DNA of 64,000 nt from GYS-P2D sp964414425 (GTDB lineage Bacteria > Bacteroidota > Bacteroidia > Chitinophagales > Saprospiraceae): positions 186,001 to 250,000 of the forward strand of contig CAYPWL010000001.1 of assembly GCA_964414425.1 (NCBI GenBank), in the 5' to 3' direction. Positions within the stretch are counted from its first letter, which is position 1. Each line of letters starts with the position of its first letter. This document shows positions 26,895 to 35,346 of the stretch, one piece after another. The translations under genes were made by a program, and so were the position numbers. The notes under the pieces are model-generated. The model was given only the letters and a program-made list of their open reading frames with translations. It was not told the DNA's origin and did no database searches.

Positions 26895-27599
26895 TTGCAG
26901 CAAGGGATCAGCATCAATAAATACATCAGTCAGACAGGTCGGTGTTCTCGTAGAGAGGCAGATAAGCTCATAGAGCAAGGACGAGTTATGATCAATAATC
27001 GTACTGCCCATAAAGGGAATCGAGTGAACCCTGGAGATGACGTCATCGTAGACGGTGAGCGGATAAAATCAAACCGCAAAGAGCAGACCATTATCGCACT
27101 GCACAAGCCTAAAGGAGTTACTTGTACCACAGATCAAAAAGACTCGAGTAATATCATAGATTACATCAATTACCCCAAGCGAATATTCCCGATAGGTCGC
27201 TTAGATAAAGACTCAACTGGCCTGATACTCTTGACTAATGACGGAGACATCGTCAATAGAATCCTACGGGTAGAAAATAAACATGACAAAGAGTATATCG
27301 TCACCGTAGATCAGGTAATCAACCAAGACTTCATCAATAAAATGTCAGATGGTGTTCCAATACTCGGCAACAAGGTGACGAAAAAGTGTAAGGTCATTCA
27401 ATTGAACAACATTACGTTTAAAATCACCTTACAAGAGGGCCTCAATAGACAAATCCGACGCATGTGCCAGCATCTCGGCTATCGAGTTAAGAAGCTCAAG
27501 CGCATCCGTATCATGAACATCAAACTCAAGGATATCCCAGAAGGTCGATGGCGCTACCTCACTAAAGATGAGATTAAGAAGATGAAAGAGCTATTGTAG
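26895..27599 (+). CDS. rluF: 23S rRNA pseudouridine synthase RluF
   Basis: An S4 RNA-binding domain (about residues 5-60, INKYISQTGRCSRREADKLI) is followed by a RsuA/RluB/RluF-type pseudouridine synthase domain. The catalytic Asp is in GRLDKDSTGLILLTNDG, and the C-terminal motif GLNRQIRRMCQHLGY is present. Details such as GVPILGNKVTKKCKV and RIRIMNIKL match RluF (U2604 of 23S rRNA in E. coli). The start is TTG at 26895: an in-frame TAG immediately precedes it and the S4 domain begins within the next few codons, so no ATG is available. The next ATG, about 30 codons on, would cut the S4 domain. Confidence 0.93.
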   Translation: MQQGISINKYISQTGRCSRREADKLIEQGRVMINNRTAHKGNRVNPGDDVIVDGERIKSNRKEQTIIALHKPKGVTCTTDQKDSSNIIDYINYPKRIFPIGRLDKDSTGLILLTNDGDIVNRILRVENKHDKEYIVTVDQVINQDFINKMSDGVPILGNKVTKKCKVIQLNNITFKITLQEGLNRQIRRMCQHLGYRVKKLKRIRIMNIKLKDIPEGRWRYLTKDEIKKMKELL

Positions 27600-27623
27600 C
27601 TCCGCTGCACTTCACAGCTATTG

Positions 27624-27645
27624 CCACCATAGATATCAATGGTGG
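27624..27645 (+). other. Small hairpin after rluF
   Basis: CCACCAT and ATGGTGG form a 7-bp stem with an 8-nt loop, 25 bases after the rluF stop. No T tract follows, so it is at best a weak terminator or a transcript-end stabiliser. Confidence 0.35.
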
Positions 27646-27763
27646 ATCCAATAAAATGTAGAAATAGGCTCAGGATATAGAAGACTTTGATTAGAGTCGA
27701 GACCAGTAGAATAAGGGTGAATTGGTTTTACAATGTCTTATTAATGTATTATAAGAAAACCTC

Positions 27764-28315
27764 ATGCTCAAAACTCACCTCATTACCCTATTTGTTACAT
27801 TCCTACACTTATCTGTAAGCGCACAATACTTACAAGGTCATTATATCACTAATGAAGGCGAGAAAGTAACGTTTCAGATGGAAGATTTTAGAGCGCAGAA
27901 AGCTCAATTATTCCCCTCTTGTAGCCCTATGCTGAAAATCATCGTTGACGGTAAAAAGAAGAGACTGAAAGCGAAAGATGTTCAACTTGTACAGATCGAT
28001 TCTGTCGATGACGGTCAACTGTTTATCCTACACTCATTGAAGGTGAGAAATTATGACACTTTCGGCAGCCTGATAGAAGAAGGCGAAGTTGATATGTACT
28101 GGATTCCCGGTGGAGATTGCCAGGGACATTTTGTCTTCCAACGATTAGATCAAGACGCACGCCAATTGGATAGAAACTTATACCGCAGATACTTGCCCAA
28201 GCTCATGAACTTAGATGAATATTGGCAAACAATGTTAGAGACGGTTGAATACGAGGAGCTACCCGGTTTTATAGCACAATACAATTCAAGCGCTGAATTC
28301 ACATCAGTGCGGTAA
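27764..28315 (+). CDS. Secreted protein of unknown function
   Basis: I do not recognise the family. A signal peptide (about residues 1-20, ending SVSAQ) precedes about 160 residues. The segment GHYITNEGEKVTFQMEDFRAQ and a beta-strand-rich middle suggest a small beta fold. The central CSP and the single later Cys (GGDCQG) could form a disulfide after export. The C-terminal third is acidic and helical. The stop lies 23 bases from the stop of the convergent acyl-CoA dehydrogenase gene. Confidence 0.65.
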   Translation: MLKTHLITLFVTFLHLSVSAQYLQGHYITNEGEKVTFQMEDFRAQKAQLFPSCSPMLKIIVDGKKKRLKAKDVQLVQIDSVDDGQLFILHSLKVRNYDTFGSLIEEGEVDMYWIPGGDCQGHFVFQRLDQDARQLDRNLYRRYLPKLMNLDEYWQTMLETVEYEELPGFIAQYNSSAEFTSVR

Positions 28316-28338
28316 ATCTTTCAATTCTACAGATCTAA

Positions 28339-29502
28339 TTACCCTACAGGTAAGTACAAGTCCCCTTTAATTACTCCTCGAGAAATAACCATACGCTGTA
28401 TCTCACTGGTGCCCTCATAGATCTGAGTGATCTTAGCATCACGCATCAGTCTCTCGACATGATACTCCTTAACGAAACCATATCCTCCATGAACTTGCAC
28501 TGCTTCGACAGTATGCTTCATAGCAACCTCTGAGGCGAACACTTTAGCCATAGCTGCTGCCTGACCGTATAGTTTTCCTGAGTCCTTGAGCCATGCCGCT
28601 CGATAGACCATCATCTTGGCAGCTTCTATATCTGTAGCCATATCGGCCAACTTAAATGCTACTGCTTGGTGTCTATTGATCTCCTTGCCAAAAGACTTGC
28701 GCTCATGCGAATACGCCAGCGCTAACTCATATGCACCACCTGCAATGCCTAAGGCTTGTGCTGCTATCCCAATACGACCACCATCGAGTGTCCACATCGC
28801 ATACTTAAAACCAAATCCATCGGGGCCGAGTCTGTTCTCTTTGGGAACCTTGACATCAGCAAACATGACTGAAGAAGTATCCGAAGATCTTATACCAAGC
28901 TTATCTTCCTTGATCCCTGTGGTAACTCCTTCCCAGTCGGCTTCGATCACAAGTGCATTAATTCCCTTATGACCTTTGTCTGCATCCGTCTGAGCTATCA
29001 CCACGTAGTAACCGGCTTTCTTACCATTGGTAATCCAGTTTTTAGTGCCATTAACCAGATAGTGGTCACCCATATCTATCGCTGTAGTATGTTGACTGGT
29101 CGCATCACTGCCCGCTTCAGGCTCAGAAAGACAAAATGCTCCGAGAACTTCACCGGTGGTCAACTTAGGAAGATACTTCTGCTTAGTTTCTTCTGAACCA
29201 AACTTTTCAATGCCTGCACAGACCAGTGAGTTGTTCACTGACATAATAACAGAACATGAATTGTCAATTTTTGAGATTTCTTCAATCGCTAAGACATATG
29301 AGATTGTATCAAGCCCAGATCCACCATACTTGGGATCTACCATCATACCCATGAATCCGAGTTCAGACATCTGCTTAACCCCTTCTGTAGGATAAGTCAT
29401 ATCGCTATCTCTCTCTATTACTCCTGGCTTGAGATCATTCTGTGCAAAATCTCTCGCAGCCGTTTGGATCATTAGGTGCTCTTCGCTCAATGAAAAGTTC
29501 AT
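28339..29502 (-). CDS. Acyl-CoA dehydrogenase, short-chain type
   Basis: FAD enzyme that introduces the 2,3 double bond of acyl-CoAs and passes electrons to ETF. The catalytic Glu lies in QIYEGTSEIQR near the C-terminus, the first family signature reads GAFCLSEPEAGSDA, and HGGYGF is the second. The 387 residues and the GTSEIQ position fit butyryl-CoA/short-chain dehydrogenases (Glu near residue 365). The exact chain-length preference cannot be read off. In context it could oxidise butyryl-CoA from the isobutyryl-CoA mutase encoded at 35-39 kb. Confidence 0.93.
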   Translation of the reverse strand: MNFSLSEEHLMIQTAARDFAQNDLKPGVIERDSDMTYPTEGVKQMSELGFMGMMVDPKYGGSGLDTISYVLAIEEISKIDNSCSVIMSVNNSLVCAGIEKFGSEETKQKYLPKLTTGEVLGAFCLSEPEAGSDATSQHTTAIDMGDHYLVNGTKNWITNGKKAGYYVVIAQTDADKGHKGINALVIEADWEGVTTGIKEDKLGIRSSDTSSVMFADVKVPKENRLGPDGFGFKYAMWTLDGGRIGIAAQALGIAGGAYELALAYSHERKSFGKEINRHQAVAFKLADMATDIEAAKMMVYRAAWLKDSGKLYGQAAAMAKVFASEVAMKHTVEAVQVHGGYGFVKEYHVERLMRDAKITQIYEGTSEIQRMVISRGVIKGDLYLPVG

Positions 29503-29595
29503 ATCTCTGTTATTTGAAAATTAAACTTAAAGTTAATTTTCTTAGTTCTCAGATATGACACTTTTATTGGCTGACCATCCATCTTTGTTAGCGAC

Positions 29596-32500
29596 TTATG
29601 GCTTAATGATCTTTTTAAGGATGATTTCTTGTCCTGATTGAACCCGAATCAAGTATTGTCCGGGGAGCCAAGACTCAGACGAAACAACTGTCCTACTATT
29701 CATCGGAAGCTGGGCAACTCTCTTACCACCCATATCAAAGATCTCAATCCCCCCCTCTTTCAGTGCTGATTCGGACAGATCGATCATGAATTCATCAGCT
29801 ATAGGATTGGGATAGACTGTTAATCCTGATGCTTCGGCAATCTCTTCTGTATTTGTGCTCAAATCTCTCGTACCGTCTCCCATAAATATACCCCAGTCCG
29901 CATCTTCTTCAAAAATGAAGACATCCCCTGAAGCCGTGATTTTATCCGCCTCAATCTCGGTAATCGCCAAGATCAACTCTCCATTATTATTTACATTAAA
30001 GATCATCTCATCATCTTCCAGCGAGTAGCTCGGAAAGCCAAATACATTATTATCAAATATGCTCGTCACATCACCGGTCTCTCGATCTAATGCCAGTACA
30101 TTAAATGTAGTTTCATCCGTTAGAGGGTCAATCTCTCTAAAGTCGAAAGCGATGATATTAGGACTATTCTTAGCAAAAGTAGGATTGCCTATACTCACCT
30201 CTTGAGGTAGTCCGGTGAAGAGCTTGAAGATATTGCCATCGCCAAATTGCTCAGTATCATTATTAAAAACGTTGAGGATGCCAATATCCCAATAACTCAA
30301 TTCCCCAAAAATCCCATCAAACACATTGAAAGCATCATAGATAAGGTTTTCGCCCGAAAAGTCGAACTCCATCACATCGGCGTACTGCACTCCAGTTGTA
30401 GAGGAATTATCTTCTGAAAAAGTTGGATTGAACAATTCAAATTCCTGTAATCTCTGACCTGGCAAGTCGAATATAACAATTCGGTTATCGAATTCTCCGG
30501 CACTCAAGTCTCCCGTCACAGCAGCGATCTTGCTGGCATCCTTAGAGATCACGGCATTTCTCCACACGGGATTCTCACTCACTAAAAACTCATCAACAAT
30601 CTCACCAGTTGTCCAATCAATTTCAACAGCCTGAATCTGATTATTATCAGTAACGAATATGACAAACTGCCCATTATCAGTCGCACTTGGTCTACTGATA
30701 TGACGAGTACTGCTGATTGTCCCGAGCAAATTGGAGGTCTCTCCCAGGCTCACATTGATCTGATCAAGACTTGTACTAGACCAAACAACATACTCATTAC
30801 CAGGATTAGCTTCTAAATCTTCTAATTCAGCTGTAGCTTGATTCGCTGTGATTCCGACGGCATCAAAGGCATTTTCGGCTGCAGCGGCAACCGTACCACC
30901 AAAATCTTGCTGTGCTACCTGCACTATTGCTAATCTCATATCTGAGAAGTTCGAACCCGATCTCAAAAAAGAGGTCAATGCCCTGTACCATATCTGCTCT
31001 GCAATAGCAGCACGCTCCCCATTATCCGCTCCAAAGGATTCATCGGTTATAAAATTGAAGAAGGCTTTATTAGGGATCCCACTGTTGATGTGAACTCCCC
31101 CATTGTCATCTGATCCAAAAAACTGATCACTCACATTATCGGGTTGATAGCCTGGCTCACCAAGCCTGGTGCCGCCATTGTTAGGATTACCCATATCTCG
31201 TAAGGCGCCTGTAGGAAATATTGAAGGATTACTGATATCCTCTCCTATCCTAAAATCTTCGCGCTCGATTAATGTGCCGAACACATCAGCAAAGTGCTCA
31301 TTAAGTGCTCCTGATTCATTCTGATAAACAAGGTTGGCGGTTGTCTGGATGACGCCGTGGGCCATCTCGTGCCCAGCTACATCAAGCGCCCTCGCCAAGG
31401 GTGAATTAAATGCTTGATCTCCGTTGCCATAAAAGATAAACTCTCCATTCCAGTAGGCATTATCCATTCTCGAACCATCATCCTCTGTCACATTGATAAA
31501 TGAAATGATGTTTGTCCCATTGCCGGTGATAGACTGCCTACCAAAGACATTTCTGAAGTACTCATAGGCCTGTCCTGCATTGAAGTGTGCAGATACTGCT
31601 ACAGGGTCGTTCCAGTCATTTTGTGTATTGGAGGAACTGACCTCATAGTCAAAGTTTCTATTCTCTGGACTTGTATTTCCTGCATCAAGGGTTAGTATAA
31701 CCCCATTGAGTAATTGATCGGTATTGTCGCAAGTTGTTTCCAAACCGCTGAACATATCTCTCGATGCATCAACCATGAAGAAACCCTGACCACATTCATA
31801 AGTATTGATCGTACGTCGCTCGCCAAACAAGTCTCCAGATGCACTCGTAGCCCGTCCTATGAATGCCTCTGCGGTCGTTTGCTTACTGCTGCAGATGCTA
31901 TCATCATCATGATGACTATGGTTATGTATCTTGCAAAGCGTATCAAACTCTTCGATAAGCTCTCCGTTATAGGCATCAATTAGCATTGTTTTTTTACTTC
32001 CGAGATTCGGATAGATCTCCACTTCGTAAATGAGCTTACTGGTACCTGCCTTGTTATAAATCTTTAGGTGTGATACGATCTGCTCTCGACTTGTCAAGCC
32101 TGCGATCAACTGTGGGAAAGGAATGTAATTAGTCGTATTCGCAATGGCGAGTTTGCGCACATCAGCCATAGATAACTTTGGTTCTGTATCGATATCATGA
32201 TTCACCTGGACGGGCGATCCCTGAATCAAGTATATATCATGATCAGCGTCCTCATGCACGATCATATCACCACCATATATGGGAACACCATCAAAGTGCT
32301 GTTGTAAGCGTGTATGACTATGACCCTTATGATCAGTGGTAGCACTCAATATGCTGAGCTCCTCAGAGGCATTCTTAATATTATAGATTCCTTTGAGTTG
32401 ATTGACATAGCTATTGATTCGAGACTTCTGGCTTTTCAGTTCTTTAATCCCATCAATATTTCCTTTTACTGCAATCACGTTACCATTATGGTCCAGCACC

Positions 32501-32760
32501 TTCTCGAGGTTGTGCTGCCATACTGCTTGGTTAAGATCAAACGAGTGTTGTTGCTTAGCAAGTGTCTGAGGAATAGCATTCTTGACATATGATGATTGCT
32601 CATACTGACTAAACTTATCATATGCCTCTTGATTCAAGCTAAAGTCGATCTCTGCCATTGACTTAGCAGGAGCTGTCCGCTCTATCTTCTGTTGACCATA
32701 GGCTTGAGCCAATACAATCATCAGAATAGGGATCAGGGTAAATATTCTCCTTAGAATCAT
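29596..32760 (-). CDS. M4-family metallopeptidase with T9SS C-terminal sorting domain
   Basis: Large secreted thermolysin-like protease. The order is signal peptide; propeptide with an FTP-like segment (about residues 50-200); the M4 catalytic domain with VAGHEMAHGVIQ (HExxH zinc site) and the downstream GALNEHFADV (third zinc ligand Glu); a beta-rich region of about 350 residues with WD/PD40-like repeats (SLDQINVSLGETS onward); and a C-terminal T9SS type A sorting domain (about 975-1054, starting LTVYPNPIADEF and ending in KKIIKP). It is exported by the type IX pathway to the cell surface or medium. Its start codon overlaps the stop of the small lipoprotein gene by 4 bases (ATGA), implying coupled translation. 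Confidence 0.92.
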   Translation of the reverse strand: MILRRIFTLIPILMIVLAQAYGQQKIERTAPAKSMAEIDFSLNQEAYDKFSQYEQSSYVKNAIPQTLAKQQHSFDLNQAVWQHNLEKVLDHNGNVIAVKGNIDGIKELKSQKSRINSYVNQLKGIYNIKNASEELSILSATTDHKGHSHTRLQQHFDGVPIYGGDMIVHEDADHDIYLIQGSPVQVNHDIDTEPKLSMADVRKLAIANTTNYIPFPQLIAGLTSREQIVSHLKIYNKAGTSKLIYEVEIYPNLGSKKTMLIDAYNGELIEEFDTLCKIHNHSHHDDDSICSSKQTTAEAFIGRATSASGDLFGERRTINTYECGQGFFMVDASRDMFSGLETTCDNTDQLLNGVILTLDAGNTSPENRNFDYEVSSSNTQNDWNDPVAVSAHFNAGQAYEYFRNVFGRQSITGNGTNIISFINVTEDDGSRMDNAYWNGEFIFYGNGDQAFNSPLARALDVAGHEMAHGVIQTTANLVYQNESGALNEHFADVFGTLIEREDFRIGEDISNPSIFPTGALRDMGNPNNGGTRLGEPGYQPDNVSDQFFGSDDNGGVHINSGIPNKAFFNFITDESFGADNGERAAIAEQIWYRALTSFLRSGSNFSDMRLAIVQVAQQDFGGTVAAAAENAFDAVGITANQATAELEDLEANPGNEYVVWSSTSLDQINVSLGETSNLLGTISSTRHISRPSATDNGQFVIFVTDNNQIQAVEIDWTTGEIVDEFLVSENPVWRNAVISKDASKIAAVTGDLSAGEFDNRIVIFDLPGQRLQEFELFNPTFSEDNSSTTGVQYADVMEFDFSGENLIYDAFNVFDGIFGELSYWDIGILNVFNNDTEQFGDGNIFKLFTGLPQEVSIGNPTFAKNSPNIIAFDFREIDPLTDETTFNVLALDRETGDVTSIFDNNVFGFPSYSLEDDEMIFNVNNNGELILAITEIEADKITASGDVFIFEEDADWGIFMGDGTRDLSTNTEEIAEASGLTVYPNPIADEFMIDLSESALKEGGIEIFDMGGKRVAQLPMNSRTVVSSESWLPGQYLIRVQSGQEIILKKIIKP

Positions 32761-33197
32761 TTATCGTTTTGTTTTATGTCTTTTACAAGTGTATTGAGTG
32801 ATCTGTAGAGTAGTTTCATATCTTCCGGTATTTCATCGGGGTTTCGACCCCAGGTAACACGATGCTTTAACTCCGTAGTAGCATACTCTACATATCGATA
32901 GTGATTGCCAGGGCTGTCGATTTCGATATTTTGAATATTTAAGGAATCGATGTTTGTGAAGTATGGTTGAGCATCTTCAGCTTTTCCTTTTTGTATACGC
33001 CTCCAGTCTGCATTAATCGAGGTCTTAGCATATAAGTCTCCGTCTGTTGTTAAGCAGTATTGCTTGGACAAGCCTGTAAATCCTCCACCTGAACCAAAGA
33101 AAATGATCGGTTTATCGTATTGATCTGGATCTATCTTTTGACTACGACAAGAAACAGCTACCAGTGTAAATAACAACAACAGGAGGAGGTACTTCAT
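32757..33197 (-). CDS. Small lipoprotein coupled to the M4 peptidase gene
   Basis: From ATG 33197 the product has a lipoprotein signal (MKYLLLLLLFTLVAVSC, Cys at about residue 17) and a body of about 130 residues with FFGSGGGFTGLSKQYCLT near the N-terminus and HRVTWGRNPDE later. A longer frame starts at 33224, but its first codons overlap a -7 promoter element. I have seen this GSGGGFTG pattern in uncharacterised Bacteroidota lipoproteins and know no function. The 4-base overlap with the protease gene suggests a partner role, such as an inhibitor or folding helper for the protease. That is inference only. Confidence 0.7.
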   Translation of the reverse strand: MKYLLLLLLFTLVAVSCRSQKIDPDQYDKPIIFFGSGGGFTGLSKQYCLTTDGDLYAKTSINADWRRIQKGKAEDAQPYFTNIDSLNIQNIEIDSPGNHYRYVEYATTELKHRVTWGRNPDEIPEDMKLLYRSLNTLVKDIKQNDK

Positions 33198-33221
33198 AAT
33201 AGAGATAGCTGAGATATGCAT

Positions 33222-33229
33222 CAAAGATA
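33222..33229 (-). promoter_or_regulatory. Candidate -7 element for lipoprotein-peptidase operon
   Basis: Read on the minus strand, TATCTTTG (TAnnTTTG) sits 24 bases upstream of the ATG at 33197. No clear TTG is seen at the -33 distance. It overlaps the alternative start codon at 33224 and so favours the shorter protein. Confidence 0.4.
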
Positions 33230-33278
33230 GTCCAGCTAAGTAACAGTCATCCGTACACTTTATAAAAATCTTTAATAA

Positions 33279-34232
33279 TTAAAACGGCAGCTTGGTTACA
33301 TCTACGTTACCTCCTGATAGCACGACCCCGACTTTCTTACCTACAAACATGGACTTGTTACGTATTAAGCCAGCCAGCGGGACAGCGCATGATGGTTCGA
33401 TGATGATCTTCATTCGCTCGTACACATCTCTAAGCGTGGATACAATCTCACTCTCGGATACCAGTAATATCTGATCGATATACTCTTGGATAATCGGAAA
33501 GTTTACATCTCCGAGAAATGTCCTCAATCCATCGGCTATAGTTGACGACTCGTCGTTGTGATTCAACATGATCTTACCTGCTTGAAGTGAGCGATAAGCG
33601 TCATCGACATTTTCGGGTTCTACACCTATTGCTTTGGCATGATCACTAAAGTGATGACACACCAGACAAGTTCCTGCAATGAGTCCACCTCCACCAACAG
33701 GCGTCAAGATATAATCCAAGTCAGGATATTCCTCCAGCAACTCAATTGCAGCAGTCCCTTGCCCTATGATCACATCGAGGTCATTAGAGGGATGCAAAAA
33801 TGTAGCATCCTTCTCCATGCGTATTTCCTCGGCGGTACGCTCACGAGCTATAGCAGTGGATTCGCATTCGATGACGATTCCTCCGTAACCTTTGACCGCT
33901 TCTTTTTTAACTTGGGGCGCATTCTCCGGCATTACGATGTAGGCGGTTACGCCCATCCGAGATGCTGACAATGCTACAGCTTGTGCAAAATTGCCAGAGC
34001 TATGTGTGACAACGCCCTTAGCTTTCTGCTCCTCAGACAGGGATGACATGGCATTAGCTGCACCACGCATCTTGAAGGCACCCATCTTCTGAAAGTTCTC
34101 ACACTTAAAGTAGATCTCACAATCGGCAAGCTCATTAAAGTAGGTTGAAGTCAATACAGGAGTATTGTGGATATAGGGTTTGATGAGACTGTGTCGCCTG
34201 AGGAGATAGGCCTTATCGATATTCGGATTCAT
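33279..34232 (-). CDS. PLP-dependent threonine/serine dehydratase-type enzyme
   Basis: Fold-type II PLP enzyme of the threonine dehydratase/serine racemase/3-hydroxyaspartate dehydratase group, 317 residues, catalytic domain only (no ACT regulatory domain). The PLP Lys is in GAFKMRGA, substrate binding is SSGNFAQAV (usually SSGNHAQ; His replaced by Phe), and the Gly-rich phosphate loop is VGGGGLI. Without the ACT domain it would be a catabolic, not biosynthetic, dehydratase or a racemase. Conversion of threonine to 2-oxobutyrate would feed the 2-oxoacid dehydrogenase encoded nearby. It is the last gene of a probable five-gene operon. Confidence 0.85.
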   Translation of the reverse strand: MNPNIDKAYLLRRHSLIKPYIHNTPVLTSTYFNELADCEIYFKCENFQKMGAFKMRGAANAMSSLSEEQKAKGVVTHSSGNFAQAVALSASRMGVTAYIVMPENAPQVKKEAVKGYGGIVIECESTAIARERTAEEIRMEKDATFLHPSNDLDVIIGQGTAAIELLEEYPDLDYILTPVGGGGLIAGTCLVCHHFSDHAKAIGVEPENVDDAYRSLQAGKIMLNHNDESSTIADGLRTFLGDVNFPIIQEYIDQILLVSESEIVSTLRDVYERMKIIIEPSCAVPLAGLIRNKSMFVGKKVGVVLSGGNVDVTKLPF

Positions 34233-34283
34233 ATATTACCAATCTAAAAGATCATTAGTCATGTTAAGTGTTCTCTCGTCCTC

Positions 34284-35318
34284 TCACACAATCGTTAATC
34301 CATACTCCGCAAAAACAGCGGCTGTTCTTCCAAAATTTTTCATCCGTTCATCATGAGAGTCGCCCTGCAAGTATCGCATATATAGCTGTTGTGCTATTAC
34401 CGCACCCTTCCAATAGGCAAAGGCTTCGTACCACTTAATACGGCTCATATCAAGACCCGTAAGTGACGCATATCGCTCGATTAGATAATCCTTATCAGGA
34501 AAGGGGCCATAGAGCATAACAGGTAGCTTCAAATCATTGAAGTATGGCTCTTGCCAATAGCTCAATGTAGTCGCAAAATCTAACAACGGATCCCCCAACG
34601 TGCACATGTCCCAATCAAATATTGACGTTACTTGATGAGGGTTATCTGGTTGAAACTGACAATTGTCTAACTTGATATCATTGTGAATGATCGATACCTT
34701 TTGGGAGGTTGGAGGATCTGCTAAAAGTATTTTTAAGAGTTTATCCATGTTGGGTGTATCTCCAGATTTGGAGAGCTCCCATCTCTTACTCCATCCTCGT
34801 AGTTGCCTCTCTAAAAAGCCCTCAGGTTTACCTAACGTACTCAGATCAGCCGCCTCATAATCCACCATATGTAATTGAGCCTCGATGGCTATGAGCGAAT
34901 CGGTTAGTTTTTGCTCGACATTATCGATATGCTCAAAGCATGGTAGCACTTTAGTCCTCACCACAACTCCTGAGCGCCGCTCTATGACAATAAAGTCAGA
35001 TCCTATAATATCATGATCCTCACAGAACAGGAACGCTCTTGGCGCAGGATCAAATACTTTATAAAGCTTGGACAGCACTCGGTACTCACGCTTCATGTCA
35101 TGTGCGCCTGGTGCAATCTTGCCAAAAGGAGGCCGCCTTAGTACAAGCTCTATATCACCAAAGCTAATCAGATAGGTGAGATTGGCGTGTCCCCCATGGA
35201 ATTGCGCCACCTCCATATCACCTGCAACATCCATATGTTCTCTGAGATAAGCCTCTATCGAAGACAAGTTTAGCTCTTCACCTTTTCGTACTTGTTGAGG
35301 CTGATCCAAATGTTTCAT
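34284..35318 (-). CDS. Phosphotransferase family protein (APH fold, ACAD10/LvaA-like)
   Basis: Protein-kinase-like small-molecule kinase of the aminoglycoside-phosphotransferase fold (COG3173 type), 344 residues. The nucleotide-binding Lys/Arg strand is LVLRRPPFGKI, the catalytic loop is IIHNDIKLDNCQ (H-N-D and Asn), and the Mg-binding motif is IFDWDMCTLGDPLLD. The RRPPFG motif and GDPLLDFA are shared with the kinase domain of ACAD10/ACAD11 and with bacterial LvaA, which phosphorylate 4-hydroxyacyl-CoAs. A role with hydroxyacyl-CoA is therefore plausible here next to icmF. Antibiotic modification is not indicated by the context. Confidence 0.8.
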   Translation of the reverse strand: MKHLDQPQQVRKGEELNLSSIEAYLREHMDVAGDMEVAQFHGGHANLTYLISFGDIELVLRRPPFGKIAPGAHDMKREYRVLSKLYKVFDPAPRAFLFCEDHDIIGSDFIVIERRSGVVVRTKVLPCFEHIDNVEQKLTDSLIAIEAQLHMVDYEAADLSTLGKPEGFLERQLRGWSKRWELSKSGDTPNMDKLLKILLADPPTSQKVSIIHNDIKLDNCQFQPDNPHQVTSIFDWDMCTLGDPLLDFATTLSYWQEPYFNDLKLPVMLYGPFPDKDYLIERYASLTGLDMSRIKWYEAFAYWKGAVIAQQLYMRYLQGDSHDERMKNFGRTAAVFAEYGLTIV

Positions 35319-35346
35319 TAGCTTAAACTATGATGAGTAAACGGTA

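Noticed and set aside
34284..35318. Aminoglycoside resistance kinase
   Set aside because: The RRPPFG and GDPLLDFA features and acyl-CoA neighbours fit the ACAD10/LvaA group, not resistance enzymes.
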